Shown here: positions 33,868 through 42,959 of the stretch, piece by piece
Position numbering within the stretch: the first letter of the stretch is position 1
Layout: every line of letters starts with the position of its first letter
Assembly: GCA_020632715.1 (NCBI GenBank)
Contig: JACKFA010000014.1
Location: forward strand, 1-64,000
DNA from: Deltaproteobacteria bacterium
GTDB lineage: Bacteria; Myxococcota_A; UBA9042; PHBI01
Direction of reading: 5' to 3'
Length of the DNA: 64,000 bases
Notes under the pieces: generated by a model
What the model was told of the DNA's origin: nothing
The model's input: the letters and a program-made list of their open reading frames with translations, nothing else
Database searches by the model: none
Translations under genes and position numbers: made by a program

Positions 33868-35775
33868 CAGTGGCCGTCCAGCCTCAGCGCCGGCAGCGCC
33901 GGCGCGCTGGGCGCGGGCTTCTTCTCCGACCCGGTGGCGGGCTTCGCCGGGGCCGTCGCGGCCGGCTTGAGGCGGCGGAGCGCCACCTCCCGCGAGACGG
34001 TGGCCCCCGCGGTGAGGTCGACGTCGACGACCTCGTCGGCGTACCCCCAGCGGCGGACGAGGAGCGCCTGGCGCTCGGCCGTGGGCTCGAGGTTCACGTC
34101 GCACGGGCTCGTGCAGATCGTGCGCGCGCCGAGGCGCACGCTCGCGCCGGCCGGCTCGGTCGTGAGGAGGAGGCGCGCGGGGCGCGGCTTCTCCGGGGTC
34201 TCCGCGCGCACGGCGACCGCGCTCGGCGGCGGCAGGGTCGCGCCGGGGAGGAGCGCCGCGGAGGCCGGCTCGGTCGCCGTGGGGCCGGGCGCCGCGGCGG
34301 TCTCGGCGGCGGCGGGAGCGGCCACGGGGACGGCGCTCGGCGCGGGGAGCTCGGTCGCCGCGGGGGCTCGGCGGCGGGCGCGTCGTCGGCGACGACGAGC
34401 GGCTCGAGGTCGACGGCCTCGGCGTCCGCGGCGGGCGCCGCCTCGGGGGCTGCTCCGGCTCGGGCGCGGCGGCCTCGACGGGGGGCTCCTTCGCGGGCTC
34501 GGGCGCGGCGGCCTCGACGGCGGGCGCGCTCGCGGGCTCGGGCGCGGCGGGCGTCGCCGTCGCGGCGACCGGCGGTGGCGCGGGCGTGGGGCCCGCGCCG
34601 GCCACGGGGGCGGCCTCGGCCGCGGTGACCGTGGCGGTGGCGTCCGCCGCTTTGCGGGCGCCGTCCTGCGCGACGAGGAGGTAGGCGACCGCGCCGCCGA
34701 GCGCCATGAACAGGAGCGCGGCGATGGCGATGCCGACGCCCCCACCGAGCGCCCCGCCGCGCGGCCGCTCGACGGTCACCGTGTGGCGCGGGCTCGGCCC
34801 TTCGTAGGTCGAGGGCGGCTCGCCGGCGGCGGCGAGGGAGCCGGTCCAGGTGCCGGTGGCGCGCCGCTCGCGGTAGCGCCGCGCGTCGCGCTCGAGCTGG
34901 TCGAGCCAGACGGCGACGTCGCCCGCGTTCTGCGGGCGATCGCGCGGGTTCTTCGCGAGGAGGGCGCCGATGAGGCCCTGCCAGGCGGTGCCGAGCGAGA
35001 GCGGGAGGTCGCGGAGGACGATGTGCGGGATGGGCTCGTGGATGTGCGCGAGGGCGAGACCCATGGGGCTCTCGGCGTCGTAGGGCGGGCGCCCCATGAT
35101 CATCTCGAAGAGGATGACGCCGAGGGCGTAGAGGTCGGCCGCGGGGGTGACGCGCTTCGCCATCGCCTGCTCGGGGGCGATGTACTTGGGCGTCCCGATC
35201 ATCATGCCGGTGCGCGTGACGTCCTGGCCGTTGTCGCCGGTCACGAGGCGGGCGATGCCGAAGTCCATCACCTTCGTGAAGTCGGGATCGCCGTGGTAGT
35301 CGCAGACGAAGACGTTGTCCGGCTTGAGATCGCGGTGGACGATGCCGCAGGCGTGGGCCTCCGCGAGGGACTTCGCGATCTGGCGCCCGATCGCGGCGAC
35401 GCGCTCGGCCGGCAGCGGGGCGCTCTCGCGGATGACGGCGGAGAGCGTCTTGCCCTCGAGGAGCTCGAGGACCATGTAGAGCACGCCGTCGTCGGTCTCG
35501 CCGAAGTCGTAGACGCTGACGGTGTTGGGGTGGCGGAGGCGGCTCGTCGCGAGGGCCTCGCGGCGGAAGCGCTCGACGAGGGCGGGCTTGTCCTGCTCCG
35601 GGACGTGGGGGCGCAGGACCTTGATGGCGACGGGGCGCTGCACGGCGAGCTGGGTGCCGCGGTAGACGGTGCCCATCCCCCCCTCGCCGATCTTCGCGTC
35701 GATGCGGTACTGACCGCCGATCTCCCTGCCCAGCAGGCGATCAGCGAACCGAATCGGCGGTCTCGGCGAGGTCAT
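33867..35775 (-). CDS. Ser/Thr protein kinase with C-terminal PEGA domain, two frame breaks in the linker
   Basis: The kinase domain starts from ATG 35775: GEGGMGTV at residues 30-37, Lys52, HRD at 147-149, DFG at 171-173 and APE at 200-202. One transmembrane helix follows at about 345-367. A Pro/Ala/Glu linker then changes frame twice, at five-C runs 34445-34449 and 34362-34366; adding one C at each restores a continuous acidic linker (AEAVDLEPLVVADDAP). The last part, in the third frame, carries a PEGA-type domain (LLLTTEPAGASVRLGARTICTSPCDVNLEP) and ends RLDGH. Its stop overlaps the next ATG. Extracytoplasmic PEGA domains are thought to bind ligands or other surface proteins. I favour homopolymer sequence error over decay. 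Confidence 0.72.
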
Positions 35776-35944
35776 TCGGGGCAGCGCTCCTCGGGGCCAG
35801 GGGATCGGTGCGGCGCGAGCGATGCTACGCCCGCCCACGCACGCCCCCGACAACGATTCTTCTGATCCTCGCGGCGGATTGCAACCGCCAAGATCGGTTC
35901 GCGCGCGCGGCGCGCGGGGAGCGGGGCGCGAGAGGCCCGAAGAG

Positions 35945-36652
35945 TCAGGAGAAAGCGGGGTCCTTGCCGAGCTCGCGCATGATGGCGTCGTAGTCCTCGA
36001 AGAAGGTCGAGCCGTCCTTGTGGCGCGGGAGGCGGAGGCCGAGCACCTGCGCGGTGAGCAGGCCGGCGTAGGCGGCGGCGCGGTCGAGCTCGTCGAAGGC
36101 GCCGTCGTAGCGCATGCGCTCGAGGGCGACGCGCACCTTGCGGGCGACGAGATCCTCGAGGCGCTGCGGCACGTTGGGGGCGCCGAAGTAGGCGGGGAGC
36201 GCGTCGAGGTGGGCCTTCACGTCGACGGCGCGGCCGCCGACGACCTCGCGGCGGGCGGCGGCGACGCGCTCGGCCTCGAGGGCGACGTAGCGGTCGACGA
36301 CCTCGAGGAGCTCGTCGACGTCGAAGGGCTTCCGGATGACGCGGATCCCGTGCTCCTTCGCGAGGCGGTCGACGCCCGGATCGGAGCTGCCGGTGACGAG
36401 CGCGACCTGCATGTGGGGGTTGTTGTGGCGCAGGTACTCGCCGAGGACGAGCCCCTCCATGCCGGGGAGGTTCTGGTCGAGGAAGGCGACCTCGAAGGTG
36501 TAGTAGGGGAGCTGCTCGAGCCCGCGCTCGGCGGTCTCGACGGCGACGACCTGGTGGCCTGCGGCGATGAGCACGCTCGACATGAGCTGGCGCATGTCGG
36601 GGTCGTCGTCGAGGACGAGGATGTTGAGGTAGCCGGTGTCCTGGAAGGTCAC
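35945..36652 (-). CDS. response regulator with unassigned C-terminal output region
   Basis: The 235-residue protein has a CheY-like receiver: LVLDDDPDM with acidic pocket near 15-17, phosphoacceptor D59 in FLDQNLPG, T87 in LVTGSS and K108 in IRKPFD. The C-terminal 110 residues are helical, with no recognised DNA-binding or enzymatic motif. It starts with GTG at 36652. Immediately upstream are four tandem AGGAGC units, which act as a repeated Shine-Dalgarno. No histidine kinase is adjacent; the nearest is the hybrid kinase at 60182. Likely a single-domain-like signal protein interacting with partners. Confidence 0.85.
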   Translation of the reverse strand: MTFQDTGYLNILVLDDDPDMRQLMSSVLIAAGHQVVAVETAERGLEQLPYYTFEVAFLDQNLPGMEGLVLGEYLRHNNPHMQVALVTGSSDPGVDRLAKEHGIRVIRKPFDVDELLEVVDRYVALEAERVAAARREVVGGRAVDVKAHLDALPAYFGAPNVPQRLEDLVARKVRVALERMRYDGAFDELDRAAAYAGLLTAQVLGLRLPRHKDGSTFFEDYDAIMRELGKDPAFS

Positions 36653-36657
36653 GCGCC

Positions 36658-36681
36658 GCTCCTGCTCCTGCTCCTGCTCCT
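36658..36681 (-). repeat. four tandem AGGAGC units at the response-regulator ribosome-binding site
   Basis: On the minus strand, AGGAGC is repeated four times and ends 5 bases before the GTG at 36652. Each unit contains an AGGAG core, so it is a reiterated Shine-Dalgarno. Such short repeats can change copy number by slippage. Confidence 0.6.
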
Positions 36682-36798
36682 GCCCGGGCTCGCCGCGCGG
36701 TCGGCGCGCCGCGGCGAATTCCTACGAGATCGTGAACATGGCCCGTTGGTCTGGCATACTACGCCGCGAGGGAGCCCCATCCAAGTCGGGAGAGAGCG

Positions 36799-37206
36799 AT
36801 GCGCACCGTCCGGTCGACCGAGCCGCGTGCCCCCGAGACCCACGTCGAGCAGCTCGCCACCATCGGCGAGCTGATGATGGGCGCCGCCTACGCGGACGGC
36901 GAGAAGCAGGGCATCGAGGTGGTGGCGATCTGCGAGCAGCTCAAGCAGTTCGTGGAGGCGGAGCTCCTGCCGAACGCGGTCAAGCGGCGGCTCGACCACT
37001 TCGACCCGGACGCGTTCGACCTCGAGGCGGCCTGCCGGCGGCTCGACGTGCACGACGACGACGACCGGCTCGCGGTCATGAACCTCATCGCGACCGTGAC
37101 GGGGGCGGACGCCGTGATGCACACGTCCGAGCTCGCGTACATGCGGCGCGTGGCGCAGAGCATCGGGCTCGACCCGGACTCGCTGAAGATCAGCTTGAAG
37201 CCATGA
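36799..37206 (+). CDS. TerB-like domain protein
   Basis: The 135-residue all-helical protein has the TerB/DjlA-N pattern: IGELMMGAAYADGEKQGIEVVAICEQL at residues 22-48, and later DRLAVMNLIATVTGADAVMHTSELAYMRRVAQSIGL, with acidic residues placed for metal binding. TerB-like proteins bind Ca2+ or membranes and occur in stress systems, although here no ter operon is nearby. ATG at 36799 has GGGAGAGAG upstream. It is cytosolic. The genes before and after are unrelated, so its role cannot be inferred from context. Confidence 0.75.
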   Translation: MRTVRSTEPRAPETHVEQLATIGELMMGAAYADGEKQGIEVVAICEQLKQFVEAELLPNAVKRRLDHFDPDAFDLEAACRRLDVHDDDDRLAVMNLIATVTGADAVMHTSELAYMRRVAQSIGLDPDSLKISLKP

Positions 37207-37320
37207 GCCCCGCGCGGTAGGGGCAGGAATGGGCGCGCGAAGCGGCGTGTTCGTGGCCACCGCCACGAGCGCGCGCGACCGTGGCGCCACCGCGACTCAC
37301 GGACCCCAGGGAGCCAGTCC

Positions 37321-37626
37321 ATGCGCCTTCGTATTCGTACCCTCCTCGCGAGCCTCGCCACCTTCGCTCTCCTCGGCGCGGGCGGCGCCGCCCTCGCCAA
37401 CGCCCCGGGCCCGACGCCGGTCAAGGTGATCAAGGGCGGCCACGTCGAGAAGGCGGACGGCACCACGAAGACCCGCGTCTCCGTGAAGACGAAGACCGGC
37501 AAGAAGGTGACCAAGACGAAGGTCACGAAGCCGGACGGCACGGTCAAGAAGGTGCGCCGCGTGGAGCGCCCGAACGGCGTCACGACGCGCAAGCTCTCGA
37601 TCAAGCGGCCGGTCCACACGAAGTAG
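37321..37626 (+). CDS. small exported Lys/Thr-rich basic protein
   Basis: The 101-residue preprotein has a signal peptide (LLASLATFALLGAGGAALA). The mature part is very basic, with repeated KTKTGKKVTKTKVTKPDG-type text (K-T-K triplets) and KKVRRVERPNG. No family was recognised. The charge suggests binding to nucleic acid, lipopolysaccharide or acidic polymers outside the cell, as an inference. GGGAG lies 7 bases before the ATG. The gene ends 7 bases before the operator-like palindrome at 37633. Confidence 0.65.
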   Translation: MRLRIRTLLASLATFALLGAGGAALANAPGPTPVKVIKGGHVEKADGTTKTRVSVKTKTGKKVTKTKVTKPDGTVKKVRRVERPNGVTTRKLSIKRPVHTK

Positions 37627-37632
37627 CGCAAT

Positions 37633-37647
37633 GTGAACGCCGTTCAC
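37633..37647. promoter_or_regulatory. TetR operator candidate, copy 4 (GTGAACG-C-CGTTCAC)
   Basis: A perfect palindrome lies 7 bases after the stop of the small basic-protein gene, in the 97-bp gap between convergent 3' ends. A second, imperfect copy follows at 37679. Being away from any gene start, it may mark an unannotated transcript or act over distance. Confidence 0.5.
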
Positions 37648-37678
37648 GCGGCGTTCGACGCGAGCCGTGAATGACGCC

Positions 37679-37693
37679 GTGAATGGCGTTCAC
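37679..37693. promoter_or_regulatory. TetR operator candidate, copy 5, one mismatch (GTGAATG-G-CGTTCAC)
   Basis: It differs from the other copies by one base in the left arm and extends to 17 bp with flanking C/G. It is 46 bp from copy 4 centre to centre, a spacing that could allow two dimers on one face or a loop. Confidence 0.45.
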
Positions 37694-37723
37694 GAGCGCG
37701 CCTCCCGGTCCCCCGCGGCCCGC

Positions 37724-39169
37724 TCAGTGCGGCGAGTAGCGCTGGGAGAGCGACTGCGACGCGGCCGGGTCGGGCGCGAGCGGCATCCACGAGCCGACCT
37801 CGACGTGGCAGCGGTCGGCGTCGGCGTCGACGATGACGTAGTTGCGGAGCCCCTGCGCGAGCTTCGAGGGGTCCTTCCGGCTGAAGGTCGGCGCCCACGT
37901 CCCGGTGTTGGCGAACATCACGCCGCGCGCGAGGGGGACGGCGTTCGGGATGTGGGAGTGCCCGAAGACCACGGCGCGCACGGGCAGGCGCGAGGCGATG
38001 GCGTGCGCGTACTTGTGGCTCGCGAGCTCGACGGTCTGCGCGTTGTCGGTGCCGGCGAGCCACTGGTAGAGGAACCAGACGAGCGGGAAGGCCGTGAGCG
38101 GCACCATCAGCTTCACCCAGAGCGGGATGGGCGTCAGCGCCAGCGTGATCGTGGCCCCCGTCATGAGCGCGGCGAGGATGACGCGGTCGATCCAGAACTC
38201 GCGCACGATCTTGAAGAAGCGGCTCGTGATGGGCTCCATCTTCAGGCTGTCGAGCGACTTCACCGTCTCGAGCGGGAGCTCGTAGCGATCGGCGGCGTCG
38301 CGGAGGTGGCGCTCGTAGTCGCGCGGCGGGTGCCGGTGCAGCGCGCGGCGCGTGCGGAGGAGCGCGAACAGCGCGCGGATGCTGCCGACGAGCCACGTGA
38401 TGATGATGGAGCGCCGCGTGAACGCGTAGTAGCGGAGCCAGTGCTTGATGTAGCCGATGCCGCTCAGGATGAAGTCGGTCGCGTGCGGGTTGAACGTGCC
38501 GATGTTCGAGAGCAGGTAGCGGTTCGACAGGTTCCCCATCGGGAGGGCGAGGTGGATCCCGTCCTTCTTCCGCACGAGCGGCTCGAGGTTGTAGCGGAAG
38601 GCCGAGTAGAAGTCGTACTGGTGGCCGTGCTCGACGTAGACGTCGTTCGGGACGTAGTAGAACCACGCCTCGCAGAGGATCCGGTCGCGCGCGACGGCGA
38701 GGCCGAGGCGCTCGCCCGCGGCGATGATCGCGTCCTTGAACGCCTCCTGCACCGCCGGGAACCAGCACTCGCGGTCGTGGTTGCCGTAGATGAGGACGAC
38801 CTTGTGCCCCGCGGCGCAGAAGGCCGCGAGCGACTCGAGGAAGACCGGGTGGTCCGCGAGCATCCGCTCGAGCTTCCACACGGACTTCGGCTCGGTCGCG
38901 TCGAGGCCGTAGAGGCGCTCGAGCGAGTTCAGCGGCCAGGGCGGGTCCTCGGGGACGACCGTGACCAGGTCGAAGTCGAAGATGTCGCCGTTCAGGAGGA
39001 ACGTGAGCGTGTCGCCCTCGTCGGCGCGGTCGACGAAGGCCTGCAGCATGGCGCCGAGGTCGGCGTCGAAGACCCACGCCGAGCCCTTGTGGCGCTTCCA
39101 GCCGTCCGGGTGGTCCTCCACGTCGGCGATGTGGAGGTCGGACACCATGAGGTAGCGATTCGTCGACAT
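37724..39169 (-). CDS. metallophosphoesterase with membrane helices (calcineurin-like)
   Basis: The 481-residue protein has the calcineurin-like phosphoesterase motifs: SDLHIAD near residue 10, LLNGDIFDFD at about 58-67, YGNHDREC at about 128-135, VEHGHQYDFYSAF (HGH) near 176, and VVFGHSHIPNAVP late in the sequence. Between them, at about residues 320-370, lie two or three hydrophobic helices (ILAALMTGATITLAL, LMVPLTAFPLVWFLYQW), so it is membrane-attached with the catalytic face in the cytosol or periplasm. UDP-diacylglucosamine- or phospholipid-type substrates are possible but not proven. ATG at 39169 is the only good start. Confidence 0.83.
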   Translation of the reverse strand: MSTNRYLMVSDLHIADVEDHPDGWKRHKGSAWVFDADLGAMLQAFVDRADEGDTLTFLLNGDIFDFDLVTVVPEDPPWPLNSLERLYGLDATEPKSVWKLERMLADHPVFLESLAAFCAAGHKVVLIYGNHDRECWFPAVQEAFKDAIIAAGERLGLAVARDRILCEAWFYYVPNDVYVEHGHQYDFYSAFRYNLEPLVRKKDGIHLALPMGNLSNRYLLSNIGTFNPHATDFILSGIGYIKHWLRYYAFTRRSIIITWLVGSIRALFALLRTRRALHRHPPRDYERHLRDAADRYELPLETVKSLDSLKMEPITSRFFKIVREFWIDRVILAALMTGATITLALTPIPLWVKLMVPLTAFPLVWFLYQWLAGTDNAQTVELASHKYAHAIASRLPVRAVVFGHSHIPNAVPLARGVMFANTGTWAPTFSRKDPSKLAQGLRNYVIVDADADRCHVEVGSWMPLAPDPAASQSLSQRYSPH

Positions 39170-39246
39170 GGGGCGGAGTGTTCGGACGCGAGCGCCCCTT
39201 GGCAAGGACGCTTTGCGCGCGGGCCGTCCGCCGAGGCGGCGCGCGG

Positions 39247-41712
39247 TCACTCCTCGGGCGGGAGCCAGGGCACCGGATCGGGGATGGGCGGCGTCGCCAT
39301 CGAGAGCTCGCGCGGCGTCGCCGCGTGGGCGCCCTGGATCGTGAGCCCCGGCGCGGCCACGCGCGGCGAGCCCGCGAAGTCCAGCGTGACCGCGGCGGGC
39401 GTGAGGTTCAGGACCACGAGATCCCACGTGGCGTCCGGCGCCGTCAGCGCGAGCGCCGCGACCCCGCTCGGGGCGCTCACGCGGGTTATCGTCGGGGCGT
39501 CGTCGCCCGCGCGCGTCGGCGCGAGGACCGCGAGGAAGCCCGCCGCCGGCCCCATCGTGGCGTCCGCCGCGAGGCGCACGTGCTGCCGGAGCCCGTCGAC
39601 GTTGAGCGAGTCCTCGAGGGTCGTCGAGAACGCGGGCGCGCCGACCGTCGGCACCACCGCCGCCTCGAGGCTCGCCTTCGCGCGGACCCAGACGCCGCCG
39701 AGCTCCGTGGCCGCGTAGGACGAGCTCGGCACGGTGCCGCCGGCGGCGCCGTTGAGCTGCCACGTCCACGTGCGCGGCGCGGCGCTGAGCAGGCTGTCGG
39801 CGACGATGACCCAGCGGTTCGCGACGCGCACCACGCGGCGGCGCACCTCGGCCCCGGCGTACTTCGACGAGGCGATGAGGGTCGCGAAGGTCGCGTCCAC
39901 GTCGTGATCGTGGAGGAAGGCGTCGCAGTTCGGCTGCGCCTGCACGAGGTCGTCGAAGGGCGAGAAGTCGGGGCCGGCGCCGTCGACGAGCACGAGGTTG
40001 TGGTCGGTCGCGTAGCGGACCTTCTTGTGGTTCGTGTAGTCGATGTAGCCGGGGTCGATGACGAGCGGCTCCCCGAACGCGTGGAGCACGAGGGAGAGGT
40101 TGTCGGCGTGCTCGTGGGAGAAGCCGGCCTCGCGGACGACGCCGCGCTCGTGGTTCACGTGCAGGTAGAGCGCGTCGGGGCCGAAGTCGCTGCGGAGGAC
40201 GGAGAAGCCGGCCTCGGGGAGGAAGGTCTCGAGCGGCCAGTCCGGGTCGGCCGCGGTCATCGCCGGGTCGAGCGCGGCGAAGGTGGCCGTGGCGCAGCGT
40301 GGGGTCGCGTAGCCGGCGGCGTCCCAGCGCCAGAGGAGGTGCGGGTCGTCGAAGAGGGCGGCGAGGAGCCCGCCCGGCCAGGTCGAGGGGTTGCCGTCGT
40401 CGGTCGGGACGGTGCGCGCGTTCGGGGTCGTCGCGACGAGGAGGTTCTTGAAGATGGCGCGCGTCGTCGGGTGCGTGGCGAAGTCGCGGTAGGTCGCGAT
40501 GTCGCCGGCGCGCGGGTCGCTCGGGGTGACGGCGCCGAGGCCGTGGAGCGGCCACTCGGCGCCGGGCGCGAGGCGGTGCCACGCGAGCATGAGCTGGAGG
40601 AAGCTCTGCCCGGCGTAGACGAGGTAGTTCCAGCCCTCGGCGTAGCCGCCCTCGGGCACGCCCTGGCGCACGTTCAGGAGCCAGTCGAGGCTCGCGACCG
40701 CGTCGTTGAAGTCGGCGGCGGCCTCGGGGCGGTCGGGGACCGCGATGGCGCAGAGGCCGAGGGCGCCGACGGGCTTCTCGGTGTGGTTGTTGCGCTCGTT
40801 GACGATGAGCGCGCGGCAGCCGCCGGGCTGGAAGCACATGCGCCGGAAGGTGTCGATGCGCGCGACGACGCCGGCGCGGGCGGCGGCGAGGTCCTCGGCG
40901 GCGACGCCGGGCGTGCCCGCGACGTAGTCGTACGCGGTGCAGAAGCCGACGAGGGCCTCGGACTCGATGAGATCGTAGTGCGCGCCGACGTCGAAGGCGC
41001 TCTGCTGGTTCAGGTAGGTCGGGTCGGGGAAGGCGGCGGCGAGGAGCGCGACCGCCTTGGCGGTCATGGCGGCGTCGCCCTCGAGGAGGCCGCGGAAGGC
41101 GGCGGCCTCGGCGATGTCGCCCTGCGCGGCGGCGACGGAGGGGTCGTAGGTGCCGTCGGTCGGCTGCTCGGGGGGCGCCTGGTTCGCGCGCGACACGATC
41201 CGGGGCCAGATGGCGGCGTGGGCCGGGGCGCCCTCGGCGCCGACGCGGGCGGCGACCGCGGCGACGTCGTCGGGGCGGAGGAAGAGGCGTGGGTGGCCGG
41301 CGATCTCGGGGTGCCAGGCGCGGCACGAGCGGGGGTCGAAGGGGTCGGTGCCGTCGTCGACCTCGTCGAGGTCGAAGACGCCGTCCTTGTCCGTGTCGCC
41401 GTTCGGATCGAGGACGGGCGCCGTGTCCACGAGGTCGGCGGTGTCGGCGTCGGCGGCCTGCGAGTCGACGTCGGGCTCGGCGTCGACGGCGTCGGCGGCG
41501 GTGTCGGGGTCGACGACGTCGGCGGTGGCGGTGTCGTCGACGGCGTCGTCGACGGTGTCCGCTGGCAGCGTATCGACGGCCGCGGCGGTGTCGCCGAGCG
41601 CGTCGGTGACGGTGCCCGCGCCGCCGTCGTCGCCGCACGCGGCGAGGCCGCCGAGCGCGAGGGTCCCGAAAGATAGGCTGAGGGTGACGATCGCCCGCAC
41701 GGATCGTAGCAT
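39247..41712 (-). CDS. heparinase II/III-family lipoprotein (polysaccharide lyase)
   Basis: The 821-residue lipoprotein has lipobox LAAC and a long Asp/Thr/Ala/Val stalk ending at a calcium-binding-type DPNGDTDKDGVFDLDEVDDG. The catalytic (alpha/alpha) part contains ERNNHTEKPVGALGLCA and GGYAEGWNYLVYAG, which supply the Asn/His and Tyr typical of alginate-lyase-like domains. The C-terminal beta-sandwich has FSHEHADNLSLVLHAFGEPLVIDPG, the signature of heparinase II/III. It probably degrades an acidic polysaccharide outside the cell. ATG at 41712 starts the signal peptide. It is divergent from pfkA with a 57-base gap, so a shared promoter region is likely. Confidence 0.8.
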   Translation of the reverse strand: MLRSVRAIVTLSLSFGTLALGGLAACGDDGGAGTVTDALGDTAAAVDTLPADTVDDAVDDTATADVVDPDTAADAVDAEPDVDSQAADADTADLVDTAPVLDPNGDTDKDGVFDLDEVDDGTDPFDPRSCRAWHPEIAGHPRLFLRPDDVAAVAARVGAEGAPAHAAIWPRIVSRANQAPPEQPTDGTYDPSVAAAQGDIAEAAAFRGLLEGDAAMTAKAVALLAAAFPDPTYLNQQSAFDVGAHYDLIESEALVGFCTAYDYVAGTPGVAAEDLAAARAGVVARIDTFRRMCFQPGGCRALIVNERNNHTEKPVGALGLCAIAVPDRPEAAADFNDAVASLDWLLNVRQGVPEGGYAEGWNYLVYAGQSFLQLMLAWHRLAPGAEWPLHGLGAVTPSDPRAGDIATYRDFATHPTTRAIFKNLLVATTPNARTVPTDDGNPSTWPGGLLAALFDDPHLLWRWDAAGYATPRCATATFAALDPAMTAADPDWPLETFLPEAGFSVLRSDFGPDALYLHVNHERGVVREAGFSHEHADNLSLVLHAFGEPLVIDPGYIDYTNHKKVRYATDHNLVLVDGAGPDFSPFDDLVQAQPNCDAFLHDHDVDATFATLIASSKYAGAEVRRRVVRVANRWVIVADSLLSAAPRTWTWQLNGAAGGTVPSSSYAATELGGVWVRAKASLEAAVVPTVGAPAFSTTLEDSLNVDGLRQHVRLAADATMGPAAGFLAVLAPTRAGDDAPTITRVSAPSGVAALALTAPDATWDLVVLNLTPAAVTLDFAGSPRVAAPGLTIQGAHAATPRELSMATPPIPDPVPWLPPEE

Positions 41713-41769
41713 GGGTCACCTCTATCACAGCCCCGCGCGCGCCGCACGCGGGACCGAGGAGCCTCTCCC

Positions 41770-42909
41770 ATGCCGTCATCCACGGGGACTCCGCCGCCAC
41801 CGGGCTCGCCCATCGCCATCCTCTCGAGCGGCGGCGACGCGCCGGGCATGAACGCCGCGATCCGCGCCGCGACCGCCGTGATCGCGTCGGCCGGCTACCA
41901 GCCGATGGGCGTCCGCTACGGCTACCGCGGGCTCATCGCGGGGGACCTCGTGCCGCTCGGGCCGGACCAGGTCGCGACCATCCTGCGCGAGGGCGGGACC
42001 ATGCTCGGCTCGGCGCGCTGCCAGGAGTTCATGACGCTCGAGGGGCGGGCGACGGCGCGCGCGCGGCTGACCGCGGCCGGGGTGCGCGGGCTCGTCGTCA
42101 TCGGCGGCAACGGCTCGCTCGCGGGCGCGATGGCGCTCACGGACCCCGCCGAGGCCGGCCCGGACTTCGCGTGCGCGGTGATGGGGGTGCCGGCGTCGAT
42201 CGACAACGACATCGGCCTCACCGGCATGGCGATCGGCGTCGACACCGCGATGAACACGATCGTCGAGGCGTGCGACAAGATCAGCGACACGGCGTCCGCG
42301 CACGACCGCACGTTCATCGTGGAGGTCATGGGGCGCGCGTGCGGCTACCTCGCGATGACGGCCGCCGTGGCCGCGGGCGCCGACGCCGTGCTCTTCCGCG
42401 AGGCCGAGAAGACGCCCGACGAGGTCGTCGCCTCGGTCGTGAAGACGGTGATGCACGCGCGGGCGCGCGCCGGGCGGCCGAAGCGGGTGCTCGTCATCAA
42501 GTCCGAGGGGACGCCCATCTCCAACGACGAGCTCAAGACGCGCGTCGACGCCGAGCTGCGCGCGCGTCTCGGCCCCGACACGCCGCCGGTCGAGACGCGC
42601 GTGACCGTGCTCGGGCACGTCGTGCGCGGCGGGCGCCCGTCGGCGTTCGACCGGCTGCTCGCGAGCCGCCTCGCGAACGTCGCCGTGCGCGGGCTCCTCG
42701 CGGGGCACCACCGGGAGATGGCCGCGTGGCTCCTGCCGGGCGACCTGCCGCCGGACGTCGGCGTGCGCTCGACCGACGACCCGTACTGCTTCCTCGTGGG
42801 CCTCGACGCCGTGCAGCGCGAGACGGCGCGGCTCCTCGAGGGCACGAGCGACCTCGCGGTGTGGCGGCGCACCGTATTTCATGACGTCGAGGACATTTTG
42901 CCCTACTGA
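41770..42909 (+). CDS. pfkA: 6-phosphofructokinase (Asn in the GGDGS motif)
   Basis: The 379-residue protein is a PfkA-type kinase that phosphorylates fructose-6-phosphate in glycolysis. Motifs are SSGGDAPGMNAAIR (about 19-32), VIGGNGSLAGA (110-120), VPASIDNDIGLTGMAIG (140-156) and MGRACGYLA (188-196). The usual GGDGS is GGNGS (Asn114), replacing the Mg2+-binding Asp. The Gly after it is retained, as in ATP-dependent rather than PPi-dependent enzymes. PASIDND replaces PGTIDND, with the catalytic Asp kept. ATG at 41770 follows a short gap. It is slightly longer than E. coli PfkA (about 320 residues), partly by an N-terminal Pro/Ser leader and a C-terminal extension. Confidence 0.9.
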   Translation: MPSSTGTPPPPGSPIAILSSGGDAPGMNAAIRAATAVIASAGYQPMGVRYGYRGLIAGDLVPLGPDQVATILREGGTMLGSARCQEFMTLEGRATARARLTAAGVRGLVVIGGNGSLAGAMALTDPAEAGPDFACAVMGVPASIDNDIGLTGMAIGVDTAMNTIVEACDKISDTASAHDRTFIVEVMGRACGYLAMTAAVAAGADAVLFREAEKTPDEVVASVVKTVMHARARAGRPKRVLVIKSEGTPISNDELKTRVDAELRARLGPDTPPVETRVTVLGHVVRGGRPSAFDRLLASRLANVAVRGLLAGHHREMAAWLLPGDLPPDVGVRSTDDPYCFLVGLDAVQRETARLLEGTSDLAVWRRTVFHDVEDILPY

Positions 42910-42959
42910 TCGCGGACGAAACGGCCGTTGTGTTCCGGAAATCCGTCCCGAGGTCGCAG

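Noticed and set aside
33867..35775. Programmed ribosomal frameshifting to explain the kinase frame breaks
   Set aside because: The breaks are in plain C-runs without slippery-site and stimulator architecture, occur twice in one gene and once in the next, and a dinucleotide break also occurs elsewhere in the window; sequence error fits better.
39187..39204. TGGCA ... TTTGC resembling a -24/-12 promoter
   Set aside because: The spacing is two bases too long between GG and GC, and it lies at the start of the minus-strand metallophosphoesterase in the wrong orientation.
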